64,000 nt of DNA from Devosia sp. ZB163 (GTDB lineage: Bacteria > Pseudomonadota > Alphaproteobacteria > Rhizobiales > Devosiaceae). The notes under the pieces were generated by a model that was given only the letters and a program-made list of their open reading frames with translations, made no database searches and had not been told where the DNA came from. How positions within the stretch are numbered: the stretch's first letter is position 1; every line of letters begins with the position of its first letter. The stretch spans positions 310,001-374,000 of the forward strand of contig NZ_JAQRMY010000002.1 of the NCBI RefSeq assembly GCF_028613635.1. The letters are read 5' to 3'. Shown one piece after another: positions 43,986 to 51,320 of the stretch. The position numbers were made by a program, and so were the translations under genes.

Positions 43986-45980
43986 GTGAACCTTCCCGAT
44001 ACCATCCATCCCGCACTCGCCGCCGCGCTCGCGGAGCGGGGCTACGACACGCTCACCCCGGTGCAACTGAGCGTGCTCGCGCCCGAGGCAGCGGAGCGTG
44101 ACCTCCTGGTGTCGGCCCAGACCGGATCGGGCAAGACCGTCGCCTTCGGCATGGCCATCGCGCCGACGCTCCTCGGCGATGCGCCGGCCTTCGATGCGCC
44201 GACCACCCCGCTGGCGCTGCTGATCGCCCCGACGCGCGAACTCGCGCTCCAGGTGCAGCGCGAGCTGCAGTGGCTCTATGCAGGGACCGGCGCGCGGATC
44301 GCCGCGGGCGTCGGCGGCATGGATATCCGCACCGAGCGGCGGGCGCTCGAACGCGGCGCCCATATCGTCGTCGGCACACCCGGCCGCCTCCGCGATCACA
44401 TCACCAAAGGTGCCCTCGATCTCGGCCAGGTCCGGGCCGTCGTCCTCGATGAGGCCGACGAGATGCTCGACCTCGGCTTCCGCGAGGACCTCGAGTTCAT
44501 CCTCGAAGCCGCCCCCGAGGATCGCCGCACCCTGCTGTTCTCGGCCACCGTCCCGCGCGAGATCGCCGCGCTTGCCAAGACCTTCCAGCGCGATGCGCTC
44601 CGCCTCGTCGCCACCAGTGCCGGCGAGCAGCACGCCGATATCGAGTATGTCCAGATCGTCGTCCGCAACGACGAAAAGGAGCACGCCGTCATCAACACGC
44701 TGCTCCTCCACGACAGCTCGAACACCATCGTCTTCTGCCATACCCGCGAGTCCGTGAAGCACCTGACCGCGCGCCTCGCCAACCGCGGCTTCCCCGTCGT
44801 GGCGCTGTCGGGCGAGCTGACCCAGGCCGAGCGCTCCAACGCGCTCCAGTCCATGCGCGATGGCCGGGCCCGCGTCTGCGTCGCGACCGACGTCGCGGCC
44901 CGCGGCATCGACCTGCCCAACCTCGATCTCGTGGTCCACGCCGATATCCCGTCCAACCCCGAGACCCTGCTGCACCGCTCTGGTCGCACCGGCCGGGCAG
45001 GGCGCAAAGGCATCTGCGCGCTCATCGTCCCGCTGCACCGCCGCAATGCGGCCGCGCGCGTCCTGCGCGCCGCCAATCTGGAATCGACGATGCGCGGCGC
45101 CCCGACCATCGCCGAGATCGACGCCCGCAACCGCCAGCAGATCCTTGCCGTCGCCGGCGAGACCGTGGAGGCCGACGACATCGATGCCGGCTTCGTCGCC
45201 GAACTGCTCGAGCGCGTCACCCCCGAACAGCTCGCCGCCGCCTATATCCGCCGCGAGCTGGCAGCCCGGCCCGCGCCCGAGGAAGTCTCCGAGGCGCCCA
45301 TTTCCGCCTTCCACGAGAAGGCGCCGCGCCGCGACAAGCGCTTCGACGACGAAGGCAAGCGCTTCGTCGATGAGGGGCCCAAGGGCCGGCCCGAGCCGAT
45401 GACGAACGGGCGCTGGTTCACGCTCTCCATCGGCCGCAATCGCCGGGCAGACCCCAAGTGGCTCCTCCCGCTCATCTGCAAGGCCGGCGACGTCACCAAG
45501 CGCGACATCGGCTCGATCAAGATCTTCGATACCGAAACCCGCTTCGAGATCGCCGCCGACAAGGCCGACGCCTTCGCCGCGACGGTTGCGAGCAATGGCA
45601 GCAGCATCGAGAACGGCGCCGATATCCGCCCGTCTTCCGCCCCCGGCTTCCAGAAGCGCGGCAAGCCTGGCCGCTTCGACGATGGCCCGCGCCCGCAGTA
45701 CAACAAGGGCCCGCGCTTCGACGCGCCGCGCCCGGCGCGTGACGATGGTCCGCACTACAAGGTGCGCTCCGACAAGGGCGCCAAGCTCGCGACGAAACCG
45801 GCACGCGACATCACCCCGCCCATCGCCGAGGAAGCCCCGCGCCCGCCGAAGAAGGCCGCCTTCAATCCCAAGGACAAGGGCAAGCCCAAGTACAAGAACC
45901 GGGTGAAGCACGACCCGCCCGCCGATGCCGGCACCGGGCCGCGCAAGAAGCCCAAGGGCGGCTACGACCCGATCAATTGA
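43986..45980 (+). CDS. DEAD-box RNA helicase with DbpA-type RNA-binding domain
   Basis: About 664 residues from GTG 43986; an in-frame TTG at 43947 lies inside the ndk terminator and is rejected. Helicase motifs run in order: Q motif YDTLTPVQLS, AQTGSGKTVAFG, APTRELALQ, VLDEADEMLD, SAT, then HRSGRTGRAGRKG. A Dbp-type RNA-binding domain follows (about 450-530; FTLSIGRNRRADPKWLLP), then a 100-residue basic disordered tail rich in Pro, Lys and Arg. It resembles DbpA/CsdA, which act in ribosome assembly and cold adaptation. Confidence 0.93.
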   Translation: MNLPDTIHPALAAALAERGYDTLTPVQLSVLAPEAAERDLLVSAQTGSGKTVAFGMAIAPTLLGDAPAFDAPTTPLALLIAPTRELALQVQRELQWLYAGTGARIAAGVGGMDIRTERRALERGAHIVVGTPGRLRDHITKGALDLGQVRAVVLDEADEMLDLGFREDLEFILEAAPEDRRTLLFSATVPREIAALAKTFQRDALRLVATSAGEQHADIEYVQIVVRNDEKEHAVINTLLLHDSSNTIVFCHTRESVKHLTARLANRGFPVVALSGELTQAERSNALQSMRDGRARVCVATDVAARGIDLPNLDLVVHADIPSNPETLLHRSGRTGRAGRKGICALIVPLHRRNAAARVLRAANLESTMRGAPTIAEIDARNRQQILAVAGETVEADDIDAGFVAELLERVTPEQLAAAYIRRELAARPAPEEVSEAPISAFHEKAPRRDKRFDDEGKRFVDEGPKGRPEPMTNGRWFTLSIGRNRRADPKWLLPLICKAGDVTKRDIGSIKIFDTETRFEIAADKADAFAATVASNGSSIENGADIRPSSAPGFQKRGKPGRFDDGPRPQYNKGPRFDAPRPARDDGPHYKVRSDKGAKLATKPARDITPPIAEEAPRPPKKAAFNPKDKGKPKYKNRVKHDPPADAGTGPRKKPKGGYDPIN

Positions 45981-46032
45981 CGCCCCCGCGGCGTTGCCGC
46001 ATCCTCCGCCCGGCTCAGGGGGAGGGAAATCC

Positions 46033-46302
46033 ATGCCTTACGTGAAGGTCGAGATCACCAAGGACGGCGTGAGCGCCGAGCAGAAGCGCGCCGTCATCAA
46101 GGGCATCACCGATGTGCTGGTGAATGTGCTCAACAAGGATCCGGCGACGACCTTCGTCGTCATCGACGAGATCGACACCGACAACTGGGGCCACATGGGC
46201 ACCTCGGTAACCGAACTGCGCAAGGCGGCCGCGACCAAGCCGGCCAAGGCCGACAAGCCCGCCAAGGTCGACAAGGCAAAGGCCAGGAAAGTCAAAGCCT
46301 GA
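46033..46302 (+). CDS. 4-oxalocrotonate tautomerase family protein with basic tail
   Basis: Encodes 89 residues. After Met removal Pro1 (MPYVKVEITKDGVS) would be the catalytic base of the tautomerase fold, and the core continues to about residue 64 (FVVIDEIDTDNWGHMG). A 25-residue Lys/Ala/Pro tail (ATKPAKADKPAKVDKAK) then follows, unusual for this family. GGGGGAGGG lies seven bases before the ATG. Its stop overlaps the start of a second tautomerase. Confidence 0.85.
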   Translation: MPYVKVEITKDGVSAEQKRAVIKGITDVLVNVLNKDPATTFVVIDEIDTDNWGHMGTSVTELRKAAATKPAKADKPAKVDKAKARKVKA

Positions 46303-46487
46303 TGCCCGAGGTTCTCGTTCACATCGTCGAAGGGCGCTCGACGGCCGCCAAGAAGGCACTGATGAAGGACATCACCGACGCGGTGGTGAAGAACTTCAAC
46401 GTGCCTCCCGAGCGCGTCGTCGTGCAGATCGTCGAGAGCCCCCGGGACAGCAAGTCAAGGGGCGGAGTGCCCTTCGACGAGATGTGA
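46302..46487 (+). CDS. 4-oxalocrotonate tautomerase family protein
   Basis: Encodes 61 residues, the normal 4-OT size: MPEVLVHIVEGRS gives Pro1, and PPERVVVQIVE continues the fold. The C-terminal GGVPFDEM is typical. It is translationally coupled to the preceding paralog, so the two may form a heterohexamer. Substrates are unknown. Confidence 0.87.
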   Translation: MPEVLVHIVEGRSTAAKKALMKDITDAVVKNFNVPPERVVVQIVESPRDSKSRGGVPFDEM

Positions 46488-46503
46488 CCGCCGATCAAAC
46501 GTC

Positions 46504-47340
46504 CTAATCATGGTGGCGACGATGACGATGATGGCCGTGGCCACCGCCGCTACACGTGTCGGGGTCTGGCTCAGAATCTGGCCCGGGATCGGGCTTGATC
46601 ACCACGCTGCTCCCGTCCGACGTGCCTTCGGCAAGGCTCGCCATCGGCCCCGACCGCAGCCCGGGATTGAAGCAATGCAGGGCCTCTTCGAAGCGGAATT
46701 CGCGCAGCAGCGGCATCTGCGAGCGGGCGTACATGAATGCGGCCCTCAGCTCCTGGCGCTGCCTGCCTGAGATATGGTCCACATTGCCCACGATGGTCGA
46801 TTCCGACGGATCGTAGACCCCGATCTCGCAACTGCCGGTGAGCGTCACGCACTTCCGGTCGGTGTTACAGAGCAGCACTTCGCCGTTGTAGAGCAGCACC
46901 TGCGTCTCGCCGCCGCCGACGGTGAAATCGAACTCTGTCCCGCGCACCCCGATCGTCCCGGTCGGCGTCTTGATCACATACTTGTCGTGATCCGACTCCC
47001 CGGTGGCGAAACGGAACGTCCCCGACAGCGCGTTGATCGCGAACCGTCCCACCGACTGGTCGCTGCGCAGCAGGTAATCCTCGATGAGCAGAGCCGAGTT
47101 CGGCCCCACCACCAGTTCCGTCTCGTCCGAGAACTTGATCTGCACCTGGCCCTTGGGCCCGGTCGTCACATTGTCGCCGATGAAGATATCGGCGCCCACG
47201 GTGAGCACCCTGATACTGCCGGCCGTATCGGCTTCAGCCTGTGGCTTCACACCAAGGGCGGTGCCACTGGCGGCCATGCTCGGCTCGGCAAATAGCGCGA
47301 GCGCAACCATGCTCGCGGCGAACGTTCTGAATACGCACAT
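46504..47340 (-). CDS. Secreted FecR-domain protein, paralog 1, with His-rich tail
   Basis: Encodes 278 residues. An N-terminal signal peptide (FRTFAASMVALALFAEPSMA) is followed by a FecR fold: VLTVGADIFIGDNVTTGPKG, IKFSDETELVVGPNSALLIE, and TPTGTIGVRGTEFDFTV. A cysteine cluster LLCNTDRKCVTLTGSCE follows. The tail is acidic/Pro-rich and ends in GGGHGHHRHRRHHD, a possible metal-binding end. Unlike classical FecR there is no membrane anchor and no sigma factor next door, so it is probably a periplasmic or exported structural version. ATG 47340 is chosen over a TTG eight codons upstream. It converges on the tautomerase gene. Confidence 0.82.
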   Translation of the reverse strand: MCVFRTFAASMVALALFAEPSMAASGTALGVKPQAEADTAGSIRVLTVGADIFIGDNVTTGPKGQVQIKFSDETELVVGPNSALLIEDYLLRSDQSVGRFAINALSGTFRFATGESDHDKYVIKTPTGTIGVRGTEFDFTVGGGETQVLLYNGEVLLCNTDRKCVTLTGSCEIGVYDPSESTIVGNVDHISGRQRQELRAAFMYARSQMPLLREFRFEEALHCFNPGLRSGPMASLAEGTSDGSSVVIKPDPGPDSEPDPDTCSGGGHGHHRHRRHHD

Positions 47341-47673
47341 ATTGGTACATCCCCAACAACCCAACGCGCCACTCCTCCGCCGCGCCGCACGGCATCAGAG
47401 GTCTACTTCCCATTTCGTAGTCGAGTGATCGTTGTGCCGCTGTCCCGGCACAGACATAAAGTCGATATTCGATCTGCGGAGCGTGCCCTGATGAATTGCC
47501 CGCGCTGAAATATCTACACTATCTGCATATCGCGGTGAGAGTAAATCGGCATGGCTATGCGTGTTGAAGCGACGAGAGGCGTAGACCAGTCGTTCGTGAT
47601 CGATTGCCGTCGCCGTAGCCAGCGGCAACGCGCTTACCTTTGGCGAGACTGGGCAAGGCCCGCCGGTGCCGAT
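47341..47673. other. Intergenic region between FecR paralog 1 and the potassium channel gene
   Basis: A 333-base, relatively AT-rich gap. It should hold the promoter of the FecR gene at its left and the end of the channel transcript at its right. A 77-codon minus-strand frame here has no features of a real protein. No repeat or RNA recognised. Confidence 0.5.
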
Positions 47674-48465
47674 CTATTCCTCGTCGTTCGGAATGTTGAG
47701 CACGTGCCCGCACGCCTTGCAGTGTACCGCATCGGTATCATGCCGCTGCAGCCCGCACTGCGGGCAGGGGAAGAACACCTTCTTGGGCCGGAAGATGGCC
47801 GTCGCCAGCCGCACGAACAGCGAGATGCCGATGATCATCACCGCGATCGAGGTGAGCTTGCCCGCCGTCCCCGGCAGCGTTACGTCGCCATAGCCGGTCG
47901 TCGTCACCGACGTGACGGTGAAGTACAGCGCATCGACATAGCCCTCGATCCCGCTGTCGGGACTGCCGAAGAAGGTCAGCACGAAGCCCGACACGACGAA
48001 CAGGAAGGTGACCAGGTTGACGATCGCCTCGCCCTGTTCGCGATACCGCGTCAGGTGGAACTTCTTGAGCGGCCGCCACAGCACTCCGCTCTTGGACAGT
48101 GTCCAGAGCCGCAGGATCCGCAGGAAGCCGAAATTGGCGAGCCAGGCGGGCAGCAGCAGCGTAATCAGGATGAAGATGTCGACGAGGCTCGTCGGCTGCT
48201 TCAGCCAGCGCACCGGGTCGGTCGACGCGAGCGCCCGGGTGACCAGGTCCACGACGAGCAGCGCCGCGACGGCCATGTCGAGCCATATGAAGCTCGGCCG
48301 GTCGCGCAGCAGCGGCGTGAAGATGAAGAAGCCGATGATGGCGAGATCCACCAGCAGCACGGCGAACTGGAAGCGCACCGCCGTCGGCGAGCTGCCGTGG
48401 TAGAGCAGCCGCAGGGTCGACCTTAGATGCGCCAATCCTTGCGGGCGCGACGCCTCCTCGCTCAC
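47674..48465 (-). CDS. Potassium channel family protein with C-terminal zinc ribbon
   Basis: A 263-residue six-helix channel subunit. Helices 1-4 resemble a voltage-sensor domain (the S4-like stretch FLRILRLWTLSKSG has only a few arginines). After S5, the pore loop and selectivity filter SVTTTGYGDVTLPG precede S6. The C-terminal cytosolic part is a compact zinc ribbon, CPQC-x11-CKAC, where a ligand-binding domain would often be. Related channels exist in alphaproteobacteria; the ribbon suggests redox or zinc sensitivity, but that is inference. Confidence 0.87.
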   Translation of the reverse strand: MSEEASRPQGLAHLRSTLRLLYHGSSPTAVRFQFAVLLVDLAIIGFFIFTPLLRDRPSFIWLDMAVAALLVVDLVTRALASTDPVRWLKQPTSLVDIFILITLLLPAWLANFGFLRILRLWTLSKSGVLWRPLKKFHLTRYREQGEAIVNLVTFLFVVSGFVLTFFGSPDSGIEGYVDALYFTVTSVTTTGYGDVTLPGTAGKLTSIAVMIIGISLFVRLATAIFRPKKVFFPCPQCGLQRHDTDAVHCKACGHVLNIPNDEE

Positions 48466-48630
48466 GATGCTCCTCCGTTTCGGCGAACCATGCCCGGCTT
48501 CCGGCTCAAGTCAACTGCGGTGCCTCCGGCCCGCAACTTCCGATGGGCCACGCGCGTTCCGTGGGCAGTCGGGAGCAGGGCAGCCCCCGCGCACCGGCTC
48601 CCGGCGCTCGAGACATAGATGGAGTTGGAA

Positions 48631-49107
48631 ATGCGCCATAACAATCTGCCGGCCGAACGCCGCGAACCCCGCGGCATGACGGCTTTCGACATGCTGCAGG
48701 ACCGTATCGACCACATGTTCGAGGACTTCGCCCAGGGCTTCTCGCTGCCGCGCGGCCTGGGGAGTGGCAACGGCGACATGCTGCCGTCGATCGACATGCA
48801 CGAGAAGGACGGCAAGGTGATGATCTCGGCCGAACTGCCCGGCGTCGAGGAGAAGGACATCGAGATCTCCGTCGACGAAGGCATGCTCACCATCTCGGGC
48901 GAGAAGCGCTCCGAGGTAGAGGACAAGTCGGACGGCACCTACCGCACCGAGCGCAGCTTCGGGCGCTTTTCGCGCAGCATCCGCCTGCCGTTCGACGTCG
49001 ATCCGCAGAAGGTCGATGCCCGCTTCGTCAATGGCGTGCTGAAACTGACGATCGAGCGCCCGGCCGAAGCCGAACCGCGCATCAAGAAGATCGCGATCCA
49101 GCATTGA
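48631..49107 (+). CDS. Small heat-shock protein (Hsp20 family)
   Basis: A 158-residue class A/C alpha-crystallin chaperone that holds unfolding proteins. Core domain is about 52-145: PSIDMHEKDGKVMISAELPG, KDIEISVDEGMLTISGEK, and the conserved GVLKLTIERP (A/G-x-x-x-n-G-v-L). The C-terminal RIKKIAIQ provides the I-x-I motif. ATG 48631 has GGAG six bases upstream; that GGAG is itself part of another ATG (48619). I see no clear ROSE element or RpoH promoter upstream. Confidence 0.93.
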   Translation: MRHNNLPAERREPRGMTAFDMLQDRIDHMFEDFAQGFSLPRGLGSGNGDMLPSIDMHEKDGKVMISAELPGVEEKDIEISVDEGMLTISGEKRSEVEDKSDGTYRTERSFGRFSRSIRLPFDVDPQKVDARFVNGVLKLTIERPAEAEPRIKKIAIQH

Positions 49108-49146
49108 CGCAGTGCCACCTCGCCACCGGCCAGCGCCGCCGGCACC

Positions 49147-49353
49147 TTAGCCGGCGGCGGCAAGCCGCGGCTCGAAGACGCGATGGGCAAGCATCAGAAC
49201 CAGCGCATAGTCGGCATTGCTGAAGCCCAGGCCCTCGATCGCGACGATGCCGGTATAGGGCAGGGTGGCGGCATAGCCGGTGCCGTTGAAGAACAGGCTC
49301 GCAGCGATTAGTGCCGTGATCGGCAGCCGCGGCTGGGGCGCATCGCTGGTCAT
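49147..49353 (-). pseudogene. Truncated MFS transporter remnant
   Basis: A 68-residue frame with a strong ribosome site (GGGAGGA) before ATG 49353. Its first 56 residues look like the start of an MFS sugar-efflux transporter (RLPITALIAASLFFNGTGYA, then GLGFSNADYALVLMLA). The similarity stops abruptly and 12 unrelated residues lead to a stop. The other 11 helices are missing from the surrounding sequence. I read it as a deleted gene whose promoter and start survive; a real short membrane protein is the alternative. Confidence 0.5.
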
Positions 49354-49440
49354 CGGGTCCTCCCGCGACGATCCCTAGGGGAGAGTCGGGGAGGGCCGCC
49401 AATGAATTGCGCTGACACCCGTATCAGCCGGGCTGATGGC

Positions 49441-50238
49441 TCAGTTGCACATGTAGCCGTCGGGCGTGGAGTCGTCGGGCCAGCAGCCATCCGGAATTGG
49501 CTCCCCGCCGCTCTGTCCCTCGATCAGGCTCGCCGTGTTTGTCGGCCGCTCGAAGCCGCGCTGGAAACACTGCTTTGCGTCCTCGACCCGGAACTGCCCG
49601 AGCAGGGGCGCCTGCGACACGGCATAGATGAAGTCGGCCTTGATGTCCTCGCGGGCGCTGCCCTTGAACTGATCGGTATGGCCGAGGATCTGCGACTGCG
49701 TCATGTCGAACTGCCCGAGTTCGCACGTGTCGCTCAGCGTCACGCACTGCTTGTCCTTGTTACAGAGGATCGCCTCGCCGTGGTACAGCAGCACGCGCGT
49801 ATCGGCGCTGTCGACGTTGAAGTCGAACGAGGTGCCGCGCACCCCGATCGTGCCGGTCGGCGTGGTGATGATGTAGCGGTCCTTCGGCGCCCGGCCGGTG
49901 GTGAAGCGGAACGTCCCGGACAGCGCGTTGATGGCGAACTTGCCCGCCGAATCGTCCTGGCGCAGCAGGTAGTCCTCGATCAGCAGCGCCGAGTTCGGGC
50001 CGACGACGAGTTCGGTCTGGTCGGTGAACTTGATCTGCACGAGGCCGGCCGAGCCGGTGATCACGCGGTCGCCGATGAACACGTCGGCGCCGACCGTCAG
50101 CACCTTGGTGTCCGTCTTGCTCTCGAGTTCGGCGGAGGGCTTCACGCCCAGTGCCGTGCCGCTGGCGGCGAAGGTAGGGGAAAGGGTAAGCGCAAAGAGC
50201 GCCAGGGCGAGGGGGGATCGCCAGATCAGGAAGTGCAT
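49441..50238 (-). CDS. Secreted FecR-domain protein, paralog 2
   Basis: Encodes 265 residues, clearly paralogous to the gene at 46504-47340: signal peptide (LALALFALTLSPTFA), AASGTALGVKP shared, VLTVGADVFIGDRVITG, ELVVGPNSALLIEDYLLR (nearly identical) and TPTGTIGVRGTSFDFNV. It also shares the cysteine pattern ILCNKDKQCVTLSDTCE. Its tail ends CWPDDSTPDGYMCN, not the His cluster of paralog 1. There is no sigma factor neighbour. Confidence 0.82.
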   Translation of the reverse strand: MHFLIWRSPLALALFALTLSPTFAASGTALGVKPSAELESKTDTKVLTVGADVFIGDRVITGSAGLVQIKFTDQTELVVGPNSALLIEDYLLRQDDSAGKFAINALSGTFRFTTGRAPKDRYIITTPTGTIGVRGTSFDFNVDSADTRVLLYHGEAILCNKDKQCVTLSDTCELGQFDMTQSQILGHTDQFKGSAREDIKADFIYAVSQAPLLGQFRVEDAKQCFQRGFERPTNTASLIEGQSGGEPIPDGCWPDDSTPDGYMCN

Positions 50239-50446
50239 ATGCGTCCTCGGCTATGCGTACGAACTATGGATATCGCCCGGCCCCCCGGCGGGTGCGATTG
50301 ATGGCCTCCTACACAAGGCGAAACGGGGGAGCCAGCCCCAAAAACCGGGCTCTCGCACGCTGGTACGCCCGCCTGTTCAGGAGCTGTTCAGTTTGGCGAC
50401 CGTGCCCGCTGCCCGCCGCCGACGATCCGATATGCACGGGAGGTAC
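50239..50446. other. Divergent intergenic region, FecR paralog 2 / Gdx
   Basis: Leftmost part of the 308-base gap up to the exporter start. It holds the promoter of the FecR gene and no recognisable gene. The rest of the gap is the exporter promoter and riboswitch, listed separately. Confidence 0.4.
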
Positions 50447-50475
50447 TTCACTCCCGTCGGCGACCGCCCTATATC
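50447..50475 (+). promoter_or_regulatory. Promoter of the guanidine riboswitch-Gdx unit
   Basis: TTCACT (50447-50452) and TATATC (50470-50475) with a 17-base spacer. The expected transcription start near 50482 is exactly where the first riboswitch hairpin begins. Confidence 0.5.
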
Positions 50476-50482
50476 AGCCCGC

Positions 50483-50528
50483 GTCGGGGACGACCCCGGC
50501 ACTTCCCACCCATTGCGGGACGGCCCGC
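50483..50528 (+). ncRNA. Guanidine-II riboswitch (mini-ykkC)
   Basis: Two small hairpins with the class-defining ACGR loops: CGGGG-ACGA-CCCCG (50485-50498, extendable by a G-T and a G-C pair to 50483-50500) and GCGGG-ACGG-CCCGC (50515-50528), joined by a 14-base C/A-rich linker. The second stem ends five bases before the AAGGA ribosome site of the exporter, the usual geometry for translational control. In this class guanidinium makes the two loops dock and frees the ribosome site. The exporter behind it fits. Confidence 0.88.
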
Positions 50529-50546
50529 GCTTGAAGGACTGTTCCC

Positions 50547-50861
50547 ATGGCATGGGTCTATCTCGCCGCGGCCGGTATCCTCGAAATCGTCTGGGCCATC
50601 GGCCTCAAGTACACCGAGGGCTTCACCCGGCTGACGCCGTCGGTCATCACCATCGGTGCCATGATCGCCAGCGTGGCCCTGCTCGGCATCGCGCTGCGCG
50701 ATCTGCCGGTCGGCACCGGCTACGCCGTCTGGACCGGTATCGGCACCGTGGGCACCGCGATCCTGGGGATGATCATCTTCAACGAGCCCGCCACTGCCTT
50801 CCGGCTGGCGAGCATCGGCCTCATCGTCGCCGGTATTGTCGGGTTGAAGCTGGTTTCGTAG
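50547..50861 (+). CDS. SMR-family guanidinium exporter Gdx (SugE)
   Basis: Encodes 104 residues and four transmembrane helices of the small multidrug resistance family. The SugE/Gdx subtype marks are the glutamate in [21 protein letters not shown] (Glu13), the GFTRLTPS loop and the [10 protein letters not shown] motif. This subtype exports guanidinium in exchange for protons, not broad quaternary amines. The riboswitch directly upstream supports the assignment. AAGGA lies nine bases before ATG 50547. Confidence 0.93.
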   Translation: MAWVYLAAAGILEIVWAIGLKYTEGFTRLTPSVITIGAMIASVALLGIALRDLPVGTGYAVWTGIGTVGTAILGMIIFNEPATAFRLASIGLIVAGIVGLKLVS

Positions 50862-51082
50862 CGGCTCGGTCTCCGCTACAGCGGGGACTGGTAGGGCCTG
50901 ATGGCGCCAGGAGGCGACCTGTTGCAGCCGCGCCACCTATGGTTACCGAAAATTGAAGATAACACAAAAGTTGATGGAACCGTTTGTGCTTTCGCGTAAC
51001 GTCCGGCGCTAGGGGGCTCCGTAACTCGGGGCTATTCCGCGCCGAGCGTCAGCGCACTCTGTTAGAAGGTCAAGTGGGAGCC

Positions 51083-51277
51083 ATGCTGTTCCGCTCCGCT
51101 GAGGTCGTGTCTGTCCTCTCCGCTGTTGTTCTTTTGCTTTTTGCCAAGCACATCCCGGTCGTGAACGAGGTTCTGCCTCTCGCGCAGATGGCGGGCATCG
51201 TGTGCTTCTCGTTCGCCATTTTCCTGAGCCTCAGGATCTACAAGGCCGAACTCGCCCGCATCCGCGCCGAAGAATAG
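51083..51277 (+). CDS. Small membrane protein
   Basis: Encodes 64 residues with two hydrophobic segments (VVSVLSAVVLLLFA and AGIVCFSFAIFLSLRIY) and a charged C-terminus. GGGAG precedes ATG 51083. No family recognised; the ribosome site and helix pair support coding. Confidence 0.55.
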   Translation: MLFRSAEVVSVLSAVVLLLFAKHIPVVNEVLPLAQMAGIVCFSFAIFLSLRIYKAELARIRAEE

Positions 51278-51320
51278 GCTTCCGCCTTTTCCGCATCACC
51301 GGCAGGCGACGCGCCGACTT

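Noticed and set aside
43950-46034. A 694-codon minus-strand frame over the DEAD-box helicase
   Set aside because: Antisense shadow; the plus strand has every helicase motif in order.
47395-47628. 77-codon minus-strand frame in the FecR/channel gap
   Set aside because: No ribosome site, no domain-like pattern and composition unlike neighbouring proteins.
48466-48630. ROSE thermometer or RpoH promoter upstream of hsp20
   Set aside because: Looked for a UGCU-type stretch pairing with the ribosome site and for a CTTG-type heat-shock -35; found neither convincingly.
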